Shown here in pieces: positions 45,610-64,000 of a stretch of DNA of 64,000 bases. The stretch comes from Chimonanthus salicifolius (taxonomy: Eukaryota > Streptophyta > Magnoliopsida > Laurales > Calycanthaceae). A model generated the notes under the pieces. That model was not told where the DNA came from. It made no database searches and saw only the letters and a program-made list of their open reading frames with translations. The first letter of the stretch is position 1; each line of letters begins with the position of its first letter. The translations under genes and the position numbers were made by a program. The stretch is from contig CM023537.1 of the NCBI GenBank assembly GCA_013350335.1, forward strand, positions 48,978,111 to 49,042,110. The letters are read 5' to 3'.

Positions 45610-46860
45610 AAATGTCCAAAGTATCTTTTATTGATTAAAAATTTGTAATAACAAAATTTTGTTAGTGTTAAATATTTTTTAAATACTCTATACAAAATAA
45701 ACCGGTTGACATGGTTGGATGAAATATATGAAAGACCATATGGACAAGTGTTTGGTGATGTTTTACATGCATTAATCATTCCAAATATGTGATTTTGATT
45801 ATTAAAAAATTGACTTTAATAAGTCTCGTATTTTCTATGACACATCTCATTCAGATAGAACAACCCAATGGGAGTAAAATTTTATCTATCTTCTATCTAT
45901 ACAATTTTTACATATCTAATGCAATTATATGGATTTGTATAATTTTTAGACTATCATAATAGATTACTTTGCTGAAAATATTTTATTTTTGTAAGTCTTT
46001 AGTTATTGAAGGCATTCTGTACATATGAGATATGGGGAGTTTGCAATTAATATAAAAGATAAAAGTTACTTTATGATTGTTAAAAACTTAAAATCATATG
46101 AGTATTATTTGTAATTTTGATAAAAATGAAAAGGAGCCTTTGCGAATTACCGATGATTTAAATGCATCATTAACTTGGCTCACATTAGCCCTTACACTTA
46201 GACCACAATAAAGAAAAGTAAAAGAAATGAATGGTCCACCACTGATCATTCATAGAACCCATGGCCCACCCATTCAAAGACATTGAAGAGCCTCCTCTCC
46301 TAGATTCTAATCTAGGGCCACTCAACACGTGTCCGCTTGCGTAAGCCAGCTTTGACCAGGGCGGAGCCACCACCACCACCATTGTAGTGTGTGGTAATTG
46401 CTATTGGAACTTTTTCTATAATTTTAGAACAAAAAATTTAATATTTTATCAACATATCCACCTTTTCAAATGAAAATAAATAACTTTTGACCTAACTATG
46501 TAAAAAATAAAGCTAATTTTAAATATTTTGATATTTGATCTTAGCAAAGTAAAATATATGATGAAATTCAAAATTATCTTGTATTAATTCTACCACTTAT
46601 TTCGTATCTATAAGATCGTAAGACAAAAACATTATATAAATGGAATTTTAAAATAGAAACAATCTTAAGGAATCTATGTCTTTATACATATGTAAATTAT
46701 ATATTATATAGAAATTTATTGGTATAATTCCACCTCTGTGAATCATGCTTTCCCTACACCAACGAAACAACCTTCCAAAACATTTCATTTGCATTTGAGT
46801 TGCATTTCATTTCACAGACACTTCCATTTTCTCCCCTCTTCCCCCCCCCTTTTTTTCTTC
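45610..46860. other. Upstream region of the PP2A gene
   Basis: No gene. It is AT-rich with a GC-richer block at 46250-46390 that carries only short frames. It should hold the distal PP2A promoter. Confidence 0.4.
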
Positions 46861-46866
46861 ATTTCC

Positions 46867-46876
46867 CTATAAATTA
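46867..46876 (+). promoter_or_regulatory. TATA box of the PP2A catalytic subunit gene
   Basis: CTATAAATTA about 205 bp upstream of the ATG, preceded by a pyrimidine-rich stretch. The leader between it and the ATG ends in a GA run (about 47037-47062). Confidence 0.6.
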
Positions 46877-47071
46877 AATAAAGCCGCGATTGTCCAAGGA
46901 ATATTCTCTGGTTTTCCGTTTTCCCGATTCTCTTCATTTTCCCTTTCTCAGGAAAGGAAAGAGAGAATGTTATTTTGAAAAAGAAGATCCAAAGATTCCG
47001 ATCTTCGGATCGATTTCCGTTGCGGATCGGACGGTGGAGAGAGAGAGAGAGAGTGAGAGAGGGGGGAAAGG

Positions 47072-61789
<14,718 letters not shown>

Positions 61790-62040
61790 TTTTCATATCT
61801 TCCCCGTTTGTCGTTAAAGTTTAGTTGCTCTTTGCTGTGCTTCTGTAGATGTGTCTTGGAAAAGAGGAGTTTTGATAAGTGGGTAGATCAGCTGTCATTC
61901 TTTTGTTTGAGAGTTGTGCTTGTTGAAGCTGCTGATTCTGCTTGTGCTTTACTATCATGTCTAGGTAGAGAACTCTTGAAAGGCTTTATTGTGCATTGTC
62001 TTGTATTCTTAACAAAATTGTAACAACAATAACTAGAAAT
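61790..62040 (+). other. Probable 3' untranslated region of PP2A
   Basis: GT-rich sequence after the stop codon, ending with AATTGTAACAACAATAAC; no clear AATAAA signal. The end is a guess. Confidence 0.4.
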
Positions 62041-64000
62041 GTCTTTCTCCCCCAAAAGGGAAAAAAATAGAAAAAGAAGGAAATTTCATTTTTGCAGCCC
62101 ATTTCAAGTAGGATGAAAAATGGGAAGATGGATTCCCCAACTGGTTTTGTCAAGAAGCTAAAGCACTAGTGAGCTGAGAAATATTTACTTCCTATATAGA
62201 TGTTGGTTCAGGATTTATGCATTGGCCAATTTCTTGTATGTATTTATTTATTTAATCGGTGTCGAGATAAGTGTTGAAATGTTTAGAGAGGGTATTTTTT
62301 AATGAAAACTCTTGATCAAACTGCTGTTTTACCCAATCTCTACTTGCTAGTGGATGATCCAACCTGATTTTTTAATTTTTTTTTAAGACCAAGGTATCCA
62401 GGTTTCTTAAAATATCTCACTAATTTTTTTGACATGTGCAAATCTCTCTATCTGCACACACTGGATAACACTATGACTTGTGGTTCTTTTATGTTGAGAG
62501 TGACTTGAATTCAAAACATCTCATATTTCAGACAAGTTCTTGACGGTGAAACCAGCCGTCACGGGCTGATAATCCAATTTGATCAAAAAATTGAATCACA
62601 AGGTAGAGGGGGATTCTTTGATGCACATATCAAGTTGGTAAGTAAATTACAACTTGAAAAACTGGCCGTTAATTAATGAAATAGATGCTTCAGTTGTGAT
62701 GATCGTTACCATGAAAGCATCTCATATTTGAACATTATTGTGTATTGTATTTTTGCTTTTGACGGGCGCTGCTTTCTATGTTAATTTTCCATGTTTCATT
62801 CCGTAGAGAAATCAGCCTCTTAATCCAAGGGGAGATGTGTAAGGGGAGATGTGTCTGGAGGAACTACTCTACTTTTCATTATTCACTCAATTTATAAATA
62901 ACTTTAAGTTTACAATTCAAGTGAAAATAATAATATTAGAAAATTATAAATAAATACTCAATATTTGTAAATAATTTATTTATCTTGAGTTCAATCAAAA
63001 TCTTACACACAAAATATTAAAGACTTAATTGTAATGGTGTTGGATCTTACATCTACACCTTTGGTTTTGAAATTTTATATTATATAATTCTAATGTTCAT
63101 TGAAAGAAAAGGATAGACAAAACTTTCGTTTTTGGTGTTCTGCTTCCTTGGAGTTGGAAGGTCAGAATTTTATTTAGATGCTCTACTTGTCCATAATTAT
63201 GACAATGGCTATAAGTTAACTAATCGTTGTTTATGAACTTAAACTAGAACTAAGCTCAACCCAAACTGGACAAAAAGGTTTGAGCATTTGCGTAATGTGC
63301 CAGGTACGAGCTTCTTTGGTAAATAGATTTGAGAATTTCCGTAATGGGCCAGGTTCAAGCTTTAGTATTGAAGTCTTAGAAGCCCATTGTGTACTAAAAA
63401 ATTAACTAATTTTCAATTTCTCTCCCCCAAAATATACAAACATTGTATATGGCATTGCTTAACATTGAGTGAAAAGACCATGCACTTCCTATGTTAGTCT
63501 TACGAACTCAAAATTTACCAATTTGATTCATAAATCATTTTTCTTGATTTTTTTTCTATTTTTAGGTGCTAAGGGGGGCCAAAATTCAATCTTTAAATTA
63601 TCTTTTCTATTTTAAATATTATTTACACAAATTTTTTCTACTTTTTAGTTGTTATTGTGATAAGATTGGAGTTAAAAATCCTTCCACGCATTATTTCCTT
63701 TTACTACGTTTTTTTCTTTGTTTTTAGACTTTTTGGCATGAACTTTCAATATTTTTAGGTCAAATTGGCCAAATTCTTTCACTTCATTTAATCCAATTTC
63801 AAAATATTTTTTCTTTTTAGGTAAAACTTTTTAATATTTTTTCACCAATTTACTTTAAGTATGTACTTATTTTGCATTAATTGGAACTCAAGATGAAGTA
63901 TCGTACCATAGTTAGAGTAATTAAATGAAGTTGATTTTTTATAAGCATTATATGCAGTTATAAAATTTTTAAACTCACTGAACCTCATTATTATAAGTGG
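62041..64000. other. Intergenic sequence downstream of PP2A
   Basis: No gene, RNA gene or complete element recognised. A ~58-bp duplication with AATGTGCCAGGTACGAGCTT / AATGGGCCAGGTTCAAGCTT lies at 63280-63365. Confidence 0.5.

Overview
This is plant nuclear DNA. It is AT-rich and gene-poor, with spliced genes, class II small heat-shock proteins, a six-exon PP2A catalytic subunit gene and dense nested transposons. The repeats are typical of an angiosperm: solo long LTRs, TRIMs with an initiator-Met-type primer-binding site, Stowaway-, hAT- and Mutator-like MITEs, L1-type LINEs and a tRNA-derived SINE. The species cannot be told from the sequence. No bacterial or organellar genes are seen.

Layout. 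(1) 1-7077 and 20846-27287 are two copies of one segment. Each holds a near-identical class II sHSP gene on the minus strand with a TATA box and heat-shock-element half sites. Later insertions differ between copies, so each copy supplies empty sites for the other: a 2.8-kb solo LTR only in copy A, and a foldback Mutator-like element and a hAT-like MITE only in copy B. (2) 7.1-9.1 kb holds the 5' part of a DREB2-type AP2/ERF pseudogene with an internally repeated C-terminal region; a 3' part lies at 31.3-31.7 kb. (3) 9.4-19.0 kb is a stack of long LTRs around a 'putative plant transposon protein' gene (13.1-14.9 kb) that has an array of palindromes upstream. (4) 27.6-31.3 kb carries a second, broken member of that gene family with the same layout but a different palindrome, plus a third C-terminal fragment. 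(5) 32-44 kb is nested mobile DNA: hAT, LINE, a TRIM inside the LINE, a long solo LTR inside a copia-like LTR, and another long LTR. (6) 46.9-62 kb is the PP2A catalytic subunit gene on the plus strand, with a 4.2-kb first intron and a 9-kb fourth intron full of transposons. (7) 62-64 kb shows no gene.

Genes likely to be functional are the two sHSP genes and perhaps PP2A. The PP2A gene reads perfectly except for one extra base at the exon 1/intron 1 border, in the codons of the GDxVDRG metal/phosphate motif. Using a GT four bases upstream would restore the frame at the cost of replacing Val-Asp by Tyr. The most unusual structures are the palindrome arrays placed upstream of the TATA-like boxes of two related transposon-protein genes, and a foldback element made of four tandem ~315-bp palindromes that carries the same palindrome motif as one of those genes.
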